Below are positions 43,344 to 52,573 of a stretch of 64,000 bases of DNA, piece after piece. The notes under the pieces are model-generated. The model was not told the DNA's origin and made no database searches. It was given only the letters and a program-made list of their open reading frames with translations. The position numbers and the translations under genes were made by a program. This DNA comes from Sphingobium phenoxybenzoativorans (GTDB lineage Bacteria > Pseudomonadota > Alphaproteobacteria > Sphingomonadales > Sphingomonadaceae). The stretch lies in contig NZ_MINO01000017.1 of assembly GCF_001757355.1 (NCBI RefSeq), forward strand, positions 1 through 64,000, in the 5' to 3' direction. The stretch's first letter is position 1; each line of letters opens with the position of its first letter.

Positions 43344-43784
43344 CTAGCCGTGGATTTCGGCAAGCGATCCGGGCAGCGGCATCATCGCAAACATCGAATA
43401 TCGGGTGCACAGCCACCCAGAGCCGGTCTTCACCGCATCGAACGTATATTGCACGTTAACCTCAACAGTGTTCCCGTCCTTGGCCCGGCCAAGGCCCACC
43501 ACATAGGCCGTCATCGCCCCGCTTGCGCCGTCATAGCGGATGGGCCGGAAGTTGCTGATATAGTGGGAATGATGGCTCATATCCGCGAACACGCGATCAA
43601 AGAACGCCTTGATCTCGCCATGCCCATGCATCAGCGGCAGGCCGATCGCCGTAAAGTCGAGCACCGCGTCCGGGGTGAATAGAGACAACAGGCCAGCAAC
43701 ATCGTCCAGCTTGTCGACCGCATAACAATAAGCGGTCATCAGGTCCTGCAGACCTATCCGGTCTTCGAGCGGGATAGCGATCAT
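43344..43784 (-). CDS. NTF2/SnoaL-like protein
   Basis: Protein of 146 residues with the cone-shaped NTF2 fold pattern (helical N-terminus EDRIGLQDLMTAYCYAVDKLDDVAGLLSLFTPDAVLDF, then alternating strands). Such proteins are either small isomerases/dehydratases or beta-subunit-like partners of ring oxygenases; the size is near that of dioxygenase beta subunits (about 160-180), so a structural partnership with the adjacent Rieske alpha subunit is possible. Role inferred. Confidence 0.83.
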   Translation of the reverse strand: MIAIPLEDRIGLQDLMTAYCYAVDKLDDVAGLLSLFTPDAVLDFTAIGLPLMHGHGEIKAFFDRVFADMSHHSHYISNFRPIRYDGASGAMTAYVVGLGRAKDGNTVEVNVQYTFDAVKTGSGWLCTRYSMFAMMPLPGSLAEIHG

Positions 43785-43822
43785 GGCGGAACTTCTCCTC
43801 CGGTAAACGTAAGAACAAATGG

Positions 43823-43858
43823 AAAAAGGCCCGGCCGGAGGGTGTTCCTCCGGCCGGA
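43823..43858 (-). terminator. Terminator of the TonB receptor gene
   Basis: 11-bp GC stem (CCGGCCGGAGG / CCTCCGGCCGG) followed on the minus strand by GCCTTTTTCC. It begins six bases after the receptor stop and separates it from the downstream oxygenase genes. Confidence 0.82.
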
Positions 43859-43863
43859 ACCAG

Positions 43864-46095
43864 TCACCAATGCACCTTAAAATCGACGCCGAACTCGCGG
43901 GGATTGCCGAGCGACGCCAAAGTGCCGATTCCGGTCAGGTTGAGTTTCTGACCATAATATTTTTCATTGAACAGGTTGCGGGACCACAGAACCACCGACC
44001 AGGCTTCGCCGTCGGGCGCCCAGCCGAGAGTGGCGTTGACCAAGTTGATCGGCGCGACCAATTCCTCCGGCTTGCCCGTGAAGGCCGTATATTTGCTGCT
44101 GGTGTAGCTATACTGGCCGGTCGCCGTGACATATCCGCCGCCCACTGGTTGCCGGATTGAAAAGCCGACGGTGGCATTCCACTTCGGCGCATTCATCAAC
44201 CGGTTGCCGGCGAAACTGACCGGCACCGTGTTGCCCGTGCCGTCCAGAACGAACGTATCATAGGTGGTGTAATAGGCATCGAGATAGGCGAGCGACCCGG
44301 TCAATGTGATGCCTTCAACCGGCAGGGCGGTAATTTCCAGCTCAGCGCCCTTGGTCTTGGCGCCACCAGCATTGCGGATCGCGGCGCTGTTGGCACCGCT
44401 GGGGTAAGTCAGGTTCTGCGTGACCTGCATATTATTGTAATTATTATAGAATGCCGCCAGGTTCAGGCGCAGGTGCCGGTCCAGCAGATCGGACTTTATG
44501 CCCAGTTCAAAGGTGTCGAGATGTTCGGGGTTGAACGGCCCGATATCCTCTGCAACGGCGATGCGGCCGGTAAAGCCGCCTGATTTGAAGCCGCGGGCAT
44601 AATAGCCATAAAGCAGCGTGCCCGATGTGGCCTGCCAGTCGACACCGACCTTGTAACCCACATTATTCCAGGCCTTGCTGCCATTGGCCACGATCAGAGA
44701 ACCGGGGATCAACGGGTCATCAAAGGAGGAATAGCCGCCCGGTACCGTGGTAAAGGTATTCGCCGTGGTCGACGTGGCGGTCGTTTTTTCGTGGCTGTAA
44801 CGCAGACCTGCCTGCAGGCGCAGCGTATCGGTCAGATCGGCATAGAATTGTGCAAAGCCCGAAATCGACCAGTTCTTCTGATGCTGGGTTTGCGGCTGCC
44901 CCAGGCCAAGAGCGAAGCCGTCAAGCTTGCCTTCCTGCTGCAGGTCATAGGCTTGCTTGAAATAGAAGCCCCCCAGGATCATCCTGATCCGGTCGGTCAG
45001 GTCGGCATGCAGGCGCAATTCCTGAGAAAATTGATGCTGTTTCGACGTGCGATGGGTTTGCAGCAATATGGCGGATACGCCGTCATCGTCGCTGTAGAGA
45101 TCATTCTTATATTCGCGATAGCTGGTGATCGAAACCACGTCGCCGATGCCGGTTTTCAGATTTTGCGTGAGCGTCCCGTTATAGCTGTCCCGGTTATTGA
45201 AATTGGGCTGGTCGAGGCTCTGCCCACGCCTGAAATTGATGCCCTGATCGGTTTCGCCGGGCGTGTAAAACAGCTCGCCCGGTCCCGCGATCATCACCCC
45301 GGTCTGGGAGTCGTTGCGGCTCCGGTCATATCCGGCGATCAACGTCGCGTCATAATCGCCCACGGAATATTTCAGATATCCCCGCAACGACGTCATATCG
45401 CGCTTGCCCAAACGGCGATTATCCTGGGTATCGCGAAAGAACCCGTCCGAACCCGTGTGCAGAACGCTGACTTTACCCGCAAGATTTTCAGTGATCGGGA
45501 AATTCATCGCGGCGTTAATATCCAGGCGATTATAGTTGCCGTAGACAATCTGCGCCTCTCCACCGAATTTCCCGGTCGGTTGCTTCGTGATCACATTGAC
45601 GACACCGCCCGTGGTGTTCGCGCCAAACAACGTCCCCTGCGGTCCGCGCAATATTTCCACGCGCTCGATATCGAAAAGGGAAAGCAGGGCCGCGGTATTG
45701 ACGCCGACGGGCACCCCATCCACCACCACCGATACGGTCGTGCCAACATAGGGGTCGGCGTCGTTCACACCCACGCCCCGGATCGTGAAAACGGCGGAAT
45801 CGGGGGAGTTGGAAAAGCTGTTGATCTGCACATTCGGTATGGCGTTCGCCAACGCCTGAATGTTGGTGACCTGCGTACGCGCGAGCGTGTCGCCACTAAT
45901 GGCTGTGACCGCAATCGGCACCGTCTGCAGGTTTTGCGCACTTTTTTGCGCCGTAACGACGATATCCTCAATCTGTCCGGCGCCAGTGACAGCGTCGGCT
46001 TCGGCAGTTTGCGCAATCGCCTGCGGTATGCCGATCAGAAAGAGCGGCACGCTGCACGACAATATCGTGCGAAGGGTCCTGAATTTCCCCAACAT
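43864..46095 (-). CDS. TonB-dependent outer-membrane receptor
   Basis: Receptor of about 743 residues. The ATG 46093-46095 has GGGAG seven bases upstream and starts a signal peptide (about 1-30, ending AIAQTAEA). The TonB box (EDIVVTAQ) is near residue 45, the plug domain is about 55-170 (VEILRGPQGTLFGANTTGGVVNVITKQP) and the C-terminal beta barrel ends in a Phe/Trp-containing strand (FGVDFKVHW). It probably imports the aromatic or large hydrophobic substrate of the adjacent oxygenase cluster; this substrate link is by position. Confidence 0.92.
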   Translation of the reverse strand: MLGKFRTLRTILSCSVPLFLIGIPQAIAQTAEADAVTGAGQIEDIVVTAQKSAQNLQTVPIAVTAISGDTLARTQVTNIQALANAIPNVQINSFSNSPDSAVFTIRGVGVNDADPYVGTTVSVVVDGVPVGVNTAALLSLFDIERVEILRGPQGTLFGANTTGGVVNVITKQPTGKFGGEAQIVYGNYNRLDINAAMNFPITENLAGKVSVLHTGSDGFFRDTQDNRRLGKRDMTSLRGYLKYSVGDYDATLIAGYDRSRNDSQTGVMIAGPGELFYTPGETDQGINFRRGQSLDQPNFNNRDSYNGTLTQNLKTGIGDVVSITSYREYKNDLYSDDDGVSAILLQTHRTSKQHQFSQELRLHADLTDRIRMILGGFYFKQAYDLQQEGKLDGFALGLGQPQTQHQKNWSISGFAQFYADLTDTLRLQAGLRYSHEKTTATSTTANTFTTVPGGYSSFDDPLIPGSLIVANGSKAWNNVGYKVGVDWQATSGTLLYGYYARGFKSGGFTGRIAVAEDIGPFNPEHLDTFELGIKSDLLDRHLRLNLAAFYNNYNNMQVTQNLTYPSGANSAAIRNAGGAKTKGAELEITALPVEGITLTGSLAYLDAYYTTYDTFVLDGTGNTVPVSFAGNRLMNAPKWNATVGFSIRQPVGGGYVTATGQYSYTSSKYTAFTGKPEELVAPINLVNATLGWAPDGEAWSVVLWSRNLFNEKYYGQKLNLTGIGTLASLGNPREFGVDFKVHW

Positions 46096-46240
46096 CCTTT
46101 TTCTCCCAATTTTATATCGGCAAGCCGATTTTGCCGGCGCGATGACCGGTCGATTCAATGGCAACGGCGCACCGTTTCCATCTGGAACACGCCTTTGGCC
46201 TGTCCATATTTAGTGCAATCGCACCATTTTTGGGAAAGAG

Positions 46241-46969
46241 CTAGCTACCTAATGTGCTAGGTGCGCGCAGCAGGCGCTCGACGCCGCCGACCAGGAAAGT
46301 CTCAAGTTCATCATACATCCGCTCGACGGCTTCGCCGGTGCGCAATTCACCGCGACGGGCGAGAACGGAATCAATATTGACGTAGAGTGAAAGAAGGTTG
46401 GCCTCTATCAGATGATAGGCATCCAGCACCCTGGCCTCCGGCACGTCGGGGAACAGACGCCCGATCGCCGCCGCAACGCGATTGTTGAGGGGGTGAAAGA
46501 CCCGGCTGTGCCGCCGCACATATTCAGGTTGATTGAAGTTCATCGTAGAAAGGCCAAGGACCCGGAGATAACGGTGGCGGCCGATATCATCCTCGCTCAG
46601 CCAGGCGCGTGAAATGGCCATCACCGCGCGCATGATGACACGCAATGTCACATCACCCGCCGCTTCCAACCGTTCAAGTTCCTCGACGGAGCGGCCATAG
46701 ACGATCATCACTTCCTCGATCCTGCGATCAAGAACACCGACGAACACCTCTTCCTTTGAGGGGAAATAATATTGGAGTTGGCCCATCTGCACGCCGGCCT
46801 CATCCATAATCTGCCGCAGAGAAACACCGTCATAGCCGCGCGCAGCGAACTGACGCTCGGCAGCGTCGAGAATGGTTGTGCGGGTCCGCTCACCTTTCGA
46901 CGTCAGCCGCTTGAGTGACGACGGAACGCCATCCGCAATTTTGTGCTTCGTTTTCATCAAACTCATCAT
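46241..46969 (-). CDS. TetR-family regulator
   Basis: Protein of 242 residues with a TetR N-terminal domain (about 28-75: RTRTTILDAAERQFAARGYDGVSLRQIMDEAGVQMGQLQYYFPSKEEVF) and a longer effector domain. Three closely spaced ATGs (46969, 46966, 46957) make the start uncertain. It is upstream of and on the same strand as the TonB receptor gene (145-bp gap), and is the likely regulator of the oxygenase/receptor cluster. Confidence 0.9.
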   Translation of the reverse strand: MMSLMKTKHKIADGVPSSLKRLTSKGERTRTTILDAAERQFAARGYDGVSLRQIMDEAGVQMGQLQYYFPSKEEVFVGVLDRRIEEVMIVYGRSVEELERLEAAGDVTLRVIMRAVMAISRAWLSEDDIGRHRYLRVLGLSTMNFNQPEYVRRHSRVFHPLNNRVAAAIGRLFPDVPEARVLDAYHLIEANLLSLYVNIDSVLARRGELRTGEAVERMYDELETFLVGGVERLLRAPSTLGS

Positions 46970-47119
46970 GAACGGCCAACCAGCCCGACCCGGATGTCTA
47001 TGATCTCCGCACCGTCAACGCAAATCGCTGTCTCCGCAGATGCGCTGAGGGGTTAACGGCCGCCGCCAGATACGGGTCGGGCCGACATCGTTGCTGATCG
47101 CGAACCGTTAAACCACCTG

Positions 47120-48223
47120 TCAGGGGCTGAATATCAAAACCAGAAAGACGAAGAACAAGGAGAGATGGACCGCGCCCTCCAGCATGGTCGTCCGCGTACC
47201 CGAAAATGTGAGGGTGTTGAGGATCAACGTCACGACCAGCAACACCATGTTGGCAGCCGACAGGCCAAGAATGACCGGCTGCCCCGTTAGCAAGCCTATG
47301 ATCAGGACGGCTGGCACCGTTAGCCCAAGCGTGGAGGTCGCTGCGCCCAGGCACAGGTTGATCGCGCGTGTCAGTTGATTGGCCGCGACAGCTTTTAGGG
47401 CGGATATGCCCTCCGGCGTAAACACGATCATCGCAATGATGATACCGCCTAGCGCGGCGGGCGCGCCAAGCGCCGCAATGCCATGATCCAGAAGCTTGGC
47501 GAGGCTTTTGGACAATATGATGATCGGCAAGATATTGGCAAAGAGCAGGATGACGTGGGTCCTTGTCGACCCGCCTTCTGGGTGGGTGTGCGGCAAGGGC
47601 AAACCTATTTCGCCATCGGCTCCGTCATCTGTGGCAGTGAAGAAGCCCTGGTGCCTGCCAGTCTGCAACCACAGGAAAATGCCGTAGAGTCCTACCGTGA
47701 AAAGCGAGAAGAAGCCTGCCTGAACCGGGGACAGCGTTCCCGTCCCGGTAGAAGTGGTGAAATTGGGCAGGACCAGCGCAATCACCGTCAGCGGGATGAT
47801 CACTGACAGATAGGCGCTGGCACCCTGCAGATTATAGCTTTGCTGGTGAAAACGCAGACCGCCGAGCAACAGGCCGAGGCCCACTACGCCATTCAGAACA
47901 ATCATAAGCACGGCGAACATAGTGTCCCGGCCCAATGTCGGCACACCCTTGGTTCCGAGCATGACGGCGGCGATCAGCGCAACCTCTATAATCACGATGG
48001 ACAGTGTGAGGACCAGCGTACCGAAGGGTTCACCGAGGCGTTCCGCCACTTCTTCGGCTTCGTGGACCACGCCAAAGGCTGCCCAAAGGACGACGCCCAG
48101 CAACCAGACGAACAGCGATACCGCCACCAGCGGATGGGGATTTGCAACCATGCCCGGACCGGCGATCAGGAAGATCGCAACCGTCGCCCAGGCGGCAATC
48201 AGACGAAAATGAGACAGGTTCAT
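47120..48223 (-). CDS. chaA: ChaA-type Ca2+/H+ (Na+, K+) antiporter
   Basis: Inner-membrane cation/proton antiporter of 367 residues with about eleven hydrophobic segments and two inverted Ca/cation-exchange repeats. The repeat motifs GEPFGTLVLTLSIVIIEVALI (about 62-82) and the second TPEGISALKAVAANQLTRAINLCLG (about 285-310) are conserved. Exports Ca2+ or monovalent cations in exchange for protons. Stand-alone gene, no obvious operon. Confidence 0.87.
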   Translation of the reverse strand: MNLSHFRLIAAWATVAIFLIAGPGMVANPHPLVAVSLFVWLLGVVLWAAFGVVHEAEEVAERLGEPFGTLVLTLSIVIIEVALIAAVMLGTKGVPTLGRDTMFAVLMIVLNGVVGLGLLLGGLRFHQQSYNLQGASAYLSVIIPLTVIALVLPNFTTSTGTGTLSPVQAGFFSLFTVGLYGIFLWLQTGRHQGFFTATDDGADGEIGLPLPHTHPEGGSTRTHVILLFANILPIIILSKSLAKLLDHGIAALGAPAALGGIIIAMIVFTPEGISALKAVAANQLTRAINLCLGAATSTLGLTVPAVLIIGLLTGQPVILGLSAANMVLLVVTLILNTLTFSGTRTTMLEGAVHLSLFFVFLVLIFSP

Positions 48224-48336
48224 AGGACGGCATTAGCGCGAGGCAGCGCGTTTGTCGCCTTATGCTTCTTTCTACATCGGAGCTATAAGGTAGAAATCAT
48301 AAGAAATATACAGACATATCAATTAGATAATCAGGG

Positions 48337-48585
48337 CTAGGCTGATGCTTCCTCCTCACGAAGCAGCAGGGTGAGTTGTTCGATTTCGGACGGCTCCAAT
48401 ATCCAGGTCCGGGTCTTGCGGCCCTCACGAAATGTCGGTTGCGTCAGAAGGACGCGAGCTTCGGCGCGGGCGGTCGATTTCATCATGGCGAAATGCCGCA
48501 CACATTCGCGCAAGGTGGAAATGAGCGGCGCCTTCCCATCCAGATCAATCAGGGTCGCCGTCTGATCCCATATGACAGTCTTCAT
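48337..48585 (-). CDS. Small hypothetical protein (82 residues)
   Basis: ATG 48583-48585 with AGGGAG seven bases upstream. The sequence is mixed alpha/beta (MKTVIWDQTATLIDLDGKAP..., ending LTLLLREEEASA) with no cysteine cluster or signal. No family recognised. It lies 74 bp after another small gene on the same strand, so the two may be an operon. Confidence 0.65.
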   Translation of the reverse strand: MKTVIWDQTATLIDLDGKAPLISTLRECVRHFAMMKSTARAEARVLLTQPTFREGRKTRTWILEPSEIEQLTLLLREEEASA

Positions 48586-48659
48586 TTCTTGCTCCCTTCG
48601 CCATGCCGCGCCTGGACGACTTTGATTGGTGCGGCAAGCCCGATAAACAGCGGCTAATT

Positions 48660-48920
48660 TCAGCCCTCGCCCGCTTTGTCCACCATATCCATGAAGGTCC
48701 GAGCAGCGTCGCGTTCCTCGTCGCTTTTGAAGGCGACATCCAAGTCTGGCGCAGCGTCAAGCTTATATAACAAAGTCCACAACGCGAAGCGGCGGGCGGG
48801 GTCCTTTTCCAACCCAAAGTCCACCCTGGCGCGGTCCAGACCCGCCTCAAGGGCGGCAACCGGCAATGCCATAAGGTCTGCGCTGCCAAAATAACGGCGC
48901 AACTGGTCATCCAAATCCAT
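48660..48920 (-). CDS. Small hypothetical protein (86 residues)
   Basis: Starts at ATG 48918-48920. Acidic helical protein (MDLDDQLRRYFGSADL...FMDMVDKAGEG). No family recognised. It precedes the 82-residue gene on the same strand. The longer frame from 48956 has no ribosome binding site and is less likely. Confidence 0.62.
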   Translation of the reverse strand: MDLDDQLRRYFGSADLMALPVAALEAGLDRARVDFGLEKDPARRFALWTLLYKLDAAPDLDVAFKSDEERDAARTFMDMVDKAGEG

Positions 48921-49117
48921 GAATGAAACTATGGTCGCCGATGCTATTACAGGCAAGTCCAGCGTCAGGCCGATAACCTCCAGCCTGACAATGACCTGGC
49001 GGAATAGCGCAAGACATGCGGCTTCCCGGCGACCCGATATCTTCCTCAGGTTGACGAATACCTCTGACGCCCCACCGATCGGAGAGGAGGTCGCGTGTTC
49101 GGTCCGTTAGGAAACGC
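48921..49117. other. Intergenic region before the protease gene end
   Basis: About 200 bp between the small gene and the end of the zinc protease gene; no gene is supported. It should contain the promoter for the small-gene pair. Confidence 0.4.
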
Positions 49118-51574
49118 TCAGATGTTCTCGTCGAACCAGCCCGTTTCCCCACCGATCGGCATGCCAGGAGGAATGACAGGTTCTGGACGGCTTCCCTTGC
49201 TGATTTCCTGCGCCAATGCGGACTCATTGTTGAGGAGGGCGGCAATGCCATGCTGCCATGCCACATCTTCACTTTTACCCTTGGCGCGGGAAAATTGGTC
49301 AGCAATGCGGCGCAGGCGTTCGTCGAGAATGATAGCGACGTCGACAGAGGTTGCAGGCGACCGTCTGGCCTTGGCGATCGATAGAATAGTGCGCTGCGCG
49401 ATCCGCCGTTCGACCGCTGTGCTATGCCGGTCGATTACGCCGCTCTGCAGCCGGTCGAACAGTTCGCCCAGACCAAGCTGTGCGGGGTCACGCGCATATT
49501 GAGCATATACACGGCTGAGACGGGAAGGCGCGAGAAGGCTCTCCAGCGTAAGCTGCGCCGCCACATCCGCTGCAACCAGAGGGTCGAACACCGACGCGCC
49601 CGCATTGGCAAATACCTCAGTATCGAATTGCGGATCAGACCGGCCATTCACGCCGGACGATAGCGCCAGTGTCAGATCCGGTCCCACCGTCAAAACATCT
49701 GCAGACAGGGTGCCGATCAGCGCGTCGAGCGCCGCACGCTGGTCGGCCGCAGCTACAGTTGTCGGCGATGGCGTGCCATCTCCGACAACGGCATAATGAT
49801 AGTTGACGCCGCCCACGACCTTCCCGATAGCCGCCACAGCATAGCGATGGAACAGCCAGACCGGCACGAATTTGCGGCGCAGGTCCGACAAAGGCTCACC
49901 CGCCTTCAGAACATTGGGTCCGAAATTGGCGATCGCGATCTTTCGCACCTGAAGAATGTGAGCCAGATCGGCGGGCTGGTCTGCGCCTTCGGTCCACATA
50001 TTCACCCCTGGCACCGCCAAGTCTGATGCGCGGCCATCGATATCGGTCATGTAACGGGCGCCGGATGCCGCAATCTTCGCTGCCTTGCGCGCTGCATCCT
50101 CGTCCGGATCAACGCCGGGCATAGGCTGACCATAAAGCCAATCGACCGTGAATTTGTCCCATGCGCCAATGCCGACTGCATAGGCATCTCCAAGGTCCAG
50201 CTTGCCATCGACAATTTTCACCAAGGGCGCAGGATAGTCCATTACCGACGCCCGGTCGTCCAGGCTTGCGGCAAAGTTATGGGAAAAGCCTATCGCATGA
50301 CCCACCTCATGCGCGCCAAGCTGCCTTATCCGCGCAAGCGCGATCCGCACTGCATCGTTGGGGCCATTGCTGTCATTCTGCGCAGTGCCCGCCAGCGCTT
50401 CATATATGAGGATATCCTGCCGTAGCCGCAGCGACCCCAATACCACATTGCCTTTGATGAACTCGCCAGTGCGCGGGTCGATTATGCCGCCGCCATAGGA
50501 CCAACTGCGGGTTTGCCGGTTCGTCCAGTTGACGACATTGTAACGCACGTCCTGCGGATCGACGCCGGGCGGCAAAATCTTGACTTGGAAAGCATCTATA
50601 TAGCCGGCTGCGTCGAAAGCCTGACTCCACCAACCAACGCCCTCGGCCAATGCAGTGCGGATCGGTTCCGGCGCAGCATTGTCGATATAGAAGATGATCG
50701 GCTTCCGCACACGAGAGCGGGGAGCAGCCGGGTCAAGTTTATCCAGGCGGAAATGATTGGCGAACTGAACCATCACGGGATCGCCAAGCTTGCTCGTGAA
50801 ATCATAGGCCTGCGTAGCGTGCGCGCCGGAACGTATGTCAAACTTCCGGGGCCGGAAGCCCGGCGCTGGGAGACGGATGAGAGAATGGTGGACCGTGAAA
50901 CTGACCCTGCGGCCGTCCGGCGCGATGGTGTCCACTTCCTCGCCAGGCGTGTCCGACACAAAGGTCTGGATAGCCTCCATTTCGATATTGTCGGGGAAAA
51001 CCTTTACAGAAGCAGGATCCGCCGCGCTCAGGCTCTCCGCCAGCTTGAACCCCTTGCCATTGCTGTTCAACGCATCGGCAAGCTTCATCGTGTCGCTGGT
51101 CAAGAAAGGCGCGATGTCGATCGTCACCGCTCCACCGGCAGCCGTCGAAACGATATCGGCCATCGCCATGGTGCTGAACGGAAAACTGCCGGTGGCGCCC
51201 TTCTGGATGTCCGCGTCGCCGATCGCCCGGTAACGCGGATTTTCGTAAGTGATCGCCATTTTCTTGCCCAACCGCCGGAAGGCCAGGATCTGGGCATCGC
51301 CTTGCATCCCCCGATCGATACGGATGGGCGCAGAGCCAAGACCAGTCTTGATCGCTGCGGTGTAGAGAAAGCGGCCGGACACGCCCTGCGCGTCGGCCGG
51401 GGGCAATGTAAGCAGGACCCGTCCGTCGGCCACGTCAGCCTTGACCGGCAACAACACGCCATCACTTGAGGTCCGCACATCGACCGGTTCCGCCTGAGCT
51501 ATGCCTGCGCCAAGGCTGGCAAAAGCGATTGCAGCCCAAGATGCCGCACAAAAAGCGCGTTGTGGAAAACCCAT
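49118..51574 (-). CDS. Secreted zinc metalloprotease (zincin, DUF4953/DUF5117-like)
   Basis: Protein of about 818 residues. ATG 51572-51574 starts a signal peptide (about 1-26, ending GIAQAEP); the frame also extends 78 bases upstream without a signal. The N-terminal half matches the DUF5117-like domain. The zinc site GAHEVGHAIGFSHN (about residue 425) is an extended HExxHxxGxxH motif as in metzincins. It is divergent from an Lrp regulator 136 bp away. Probably a periplasmic or outer-membrane-anchored peptidase supplying peptides to the TonB receptor/M20 genes. Confidence 0.87.
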   Translation of the reverse strand: MGFPQRAFCAASWAAIAFASLGAGIAQAEPVDVRTSSDGVLLPVKADVADGRVLLTLPPADAQGVSGRFLYTAAIKTGLGSAPIRIDRGMQGDAQILAFRRLGKKMAITYENPRYRAIGDADIQKGATGSFPFSTMAMADIVSTAAGGAVTIDIAPFLTSDTMKLADALNSNGKGFKLAESLSAADPASVKVFPDNIEMEAIQTFVSDTPGEEVDTIAPDGRRVSFTVHHSLIRLPAPGFRPRKFDIRSGAHATQAYDFTSKLGDPVMVQFANHFRLDKLDPAAPRSRVRKPIIFYIDNAAPEPIRTALAEGVGWWSQAFDAAGYIDAFQVKILPPGVDPQDVRYNVVNWTNRQTRSWSYGGGIIDPRTGEFIKGNVVLGSLRLRQDILIYEALAGTAQNDSNGPNDAVRIALARIRQLGAHEVGHAIGFSHNFAASLDDRASVMDYPAPLVKIVDGKLDLGDAYAVGIGAWDKFTVDWLYGQPMPGVDPDEDAARKAAKIAASGARYMTDIDGRASDLAVPGVNMWTEGADQPADLAHILQVRKIAIANFGPNVLKAGEPLSDLRRKFVPVWLFHRYAVAAIGKVVGGVNYHYAVVGDGTPSPTTVAAADQRAALDALIGTLSADVLTVGPDLTLALSSGVNGRSDPQFDTEVFANAGASVFDPLVAADVAAQLTLESLLAPSRLSRVYAQYARDPAQLGLGELFDRLQSGVIDRHSTAVERRIAQRTILSIAKARRSPATSVDVAIILDERLRRIADQFSRAKGKSEDVAWQHGIAALLNNESALAQEISKGSRPEPVIPPGMPIGGETGWFDENI

Positions 51575-51710
51575 GCGTCCCCCCAATTTGGTTGAAATAG
51601 CGATCTCACCGATGGGGGATTGTACCATATGATCCGTTGGACATCCTGTCACAATCAGGGGATTTTTGCCCAGATATTGATGAATTTCAGCGTGAAGGAT
51701 GTGATTTTTG
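51575..51710. promoter_or_regulatory. Divergent control region of the protease and Lrp genes
   Basis: A 136-bp spacer between the protease gene (minus) and the Lrp gene (plus). Both promoters must lie here; Lrp autoregulation and protease control are likely. No exact Lrp site was called. Confidence 0.45.
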
Positions 51711-52202
51711 ATGAATATTGATCCTCATGACCTTGATCGCACCGACCTTCGCCTGCTGCGCGAGATTGTCGAAGACGGACGTATCTCGGATGTCGCGCTC
51801 GGCGAAAAAGTCCATCTGTCGAGTACCGCCGCTGCACGTCGCCGCAAGATATTGGAAGATCGCGGAATGGTGGCCCGATATGCCGCCAAGCCAGATCTGG
51901 TCCGCCTGGGCTTCGGCATCGTGGTCCATGTGTCAATTGAGCTTGTATCCCAAACAGAACAGGTTTTGACGGAATTTGAGGATGCGGTGATCCGCTGCCC
52001 GTCGATGAGTTATTGCAGCTTTGTCTCTGGCGATACCGATTTCATGATGACGGTGCATGTACGGTCTTTCGACGACTATGACCGGGTTTATCGCAAGGAG
52101 CTGTCCACCCTGCCCCATGTCGCCAAGATACGAAGCAGCTTTGTCATGAGGCCGGTCGCGCAACGCACGGTGCCTCCCGTCCTTTTCGACGGGCTAAAAT
52201 AG
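51711..52202 (+). CDS. Lrp/AsnC-family regulator
   Basis: Protein of about 163 residues starting at ATG 51711; a TTG one codon earlier is also in frame. Winged HTH at residues 1-55 (LDRTDLRLLREIVEDGRISDVALGEKVHLSSTAAARRRKILEDRG) and a RAM effector domain (about 65-150). Typical ligand: an amino acid. It sits between a divergent protease gene and the TonB receptor/M20 operon, so it may sense amino acids released by that system. Confidence 0.9.
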   Translation: MNIDPHDLDRTDLRLLREIVEDGRISDVALGEKVHLSSTAAARRRKILEDRGMVARYAAKPDLVRLGFGIVVHVSIELVSQTEQVLTEFEDAVIRCPSMSYCSFVSGDTDFMMTVHVRSFDDYDRVYRKELSTLPHVAKIRSSFVMRPVAQRTVPPVLFDGLK

Positions 52203-52573
52203 GTCGCGCCTTGGTTCGAATCAGACGGCTTCATTGCCAAAGCGATGCAGGATTTCTGCATCATTCTGAATTTGGTTGCTTGAATCCATCAATAGCAACC
52301 GGCTCGTTCGCCAAATTTCACGGGAAGCTGCGACCTCTGTTGTGTATCATTGGGGCGTTCCTGAGTGAGCTGTCTGGCATGCAGGCCGGCACGCGATGCA
52401 GGGACAACAGGGTTATCGTGGTGCCCGGAAAGTCGGGACCGTATCGGGGTTGCCCCAGGGGACAAGCACAATACCGCTCAAGCCAGCCCCTGGCCTGCGC
52501 GCCTGCATGGCGCGCGCCCCGTCGTTCGCCCGGAGGATAACTGACGGCCCGACACGACAAAAGGGGACCGACA
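52203..52573 (+). other. Leader/intergenic region of the TonB receptor operon with several hairpins
   Basis: 371 bp without a supported gene. It contains nested inverted repeats: ATTTGGTTGC with GCAACC and CCAAAT (52268-52320), CCCGGAAAGTCGGG (52422-52437), GGGGTTGCCCC (52445-52457), and GCGCGCCTGCATGGCGCGC (52495-52517). No known riboswitch was recognised. It should hold the receptor promoter. Confidence 0.5.

Noticed and set aside
44791-46260. 489-residue plus-strand frame
   Set aside because: Antisense to the TonB receptor gene, which has signal peptide, TonB box, plug and barrel; the frame has no domain.
52203-52573. Known riboswitch (for example cobalamin) upstream of the TonB receptor
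   Set aside because: Cobalamin-box landmarks were not seen; only unassigned hairpins are present.
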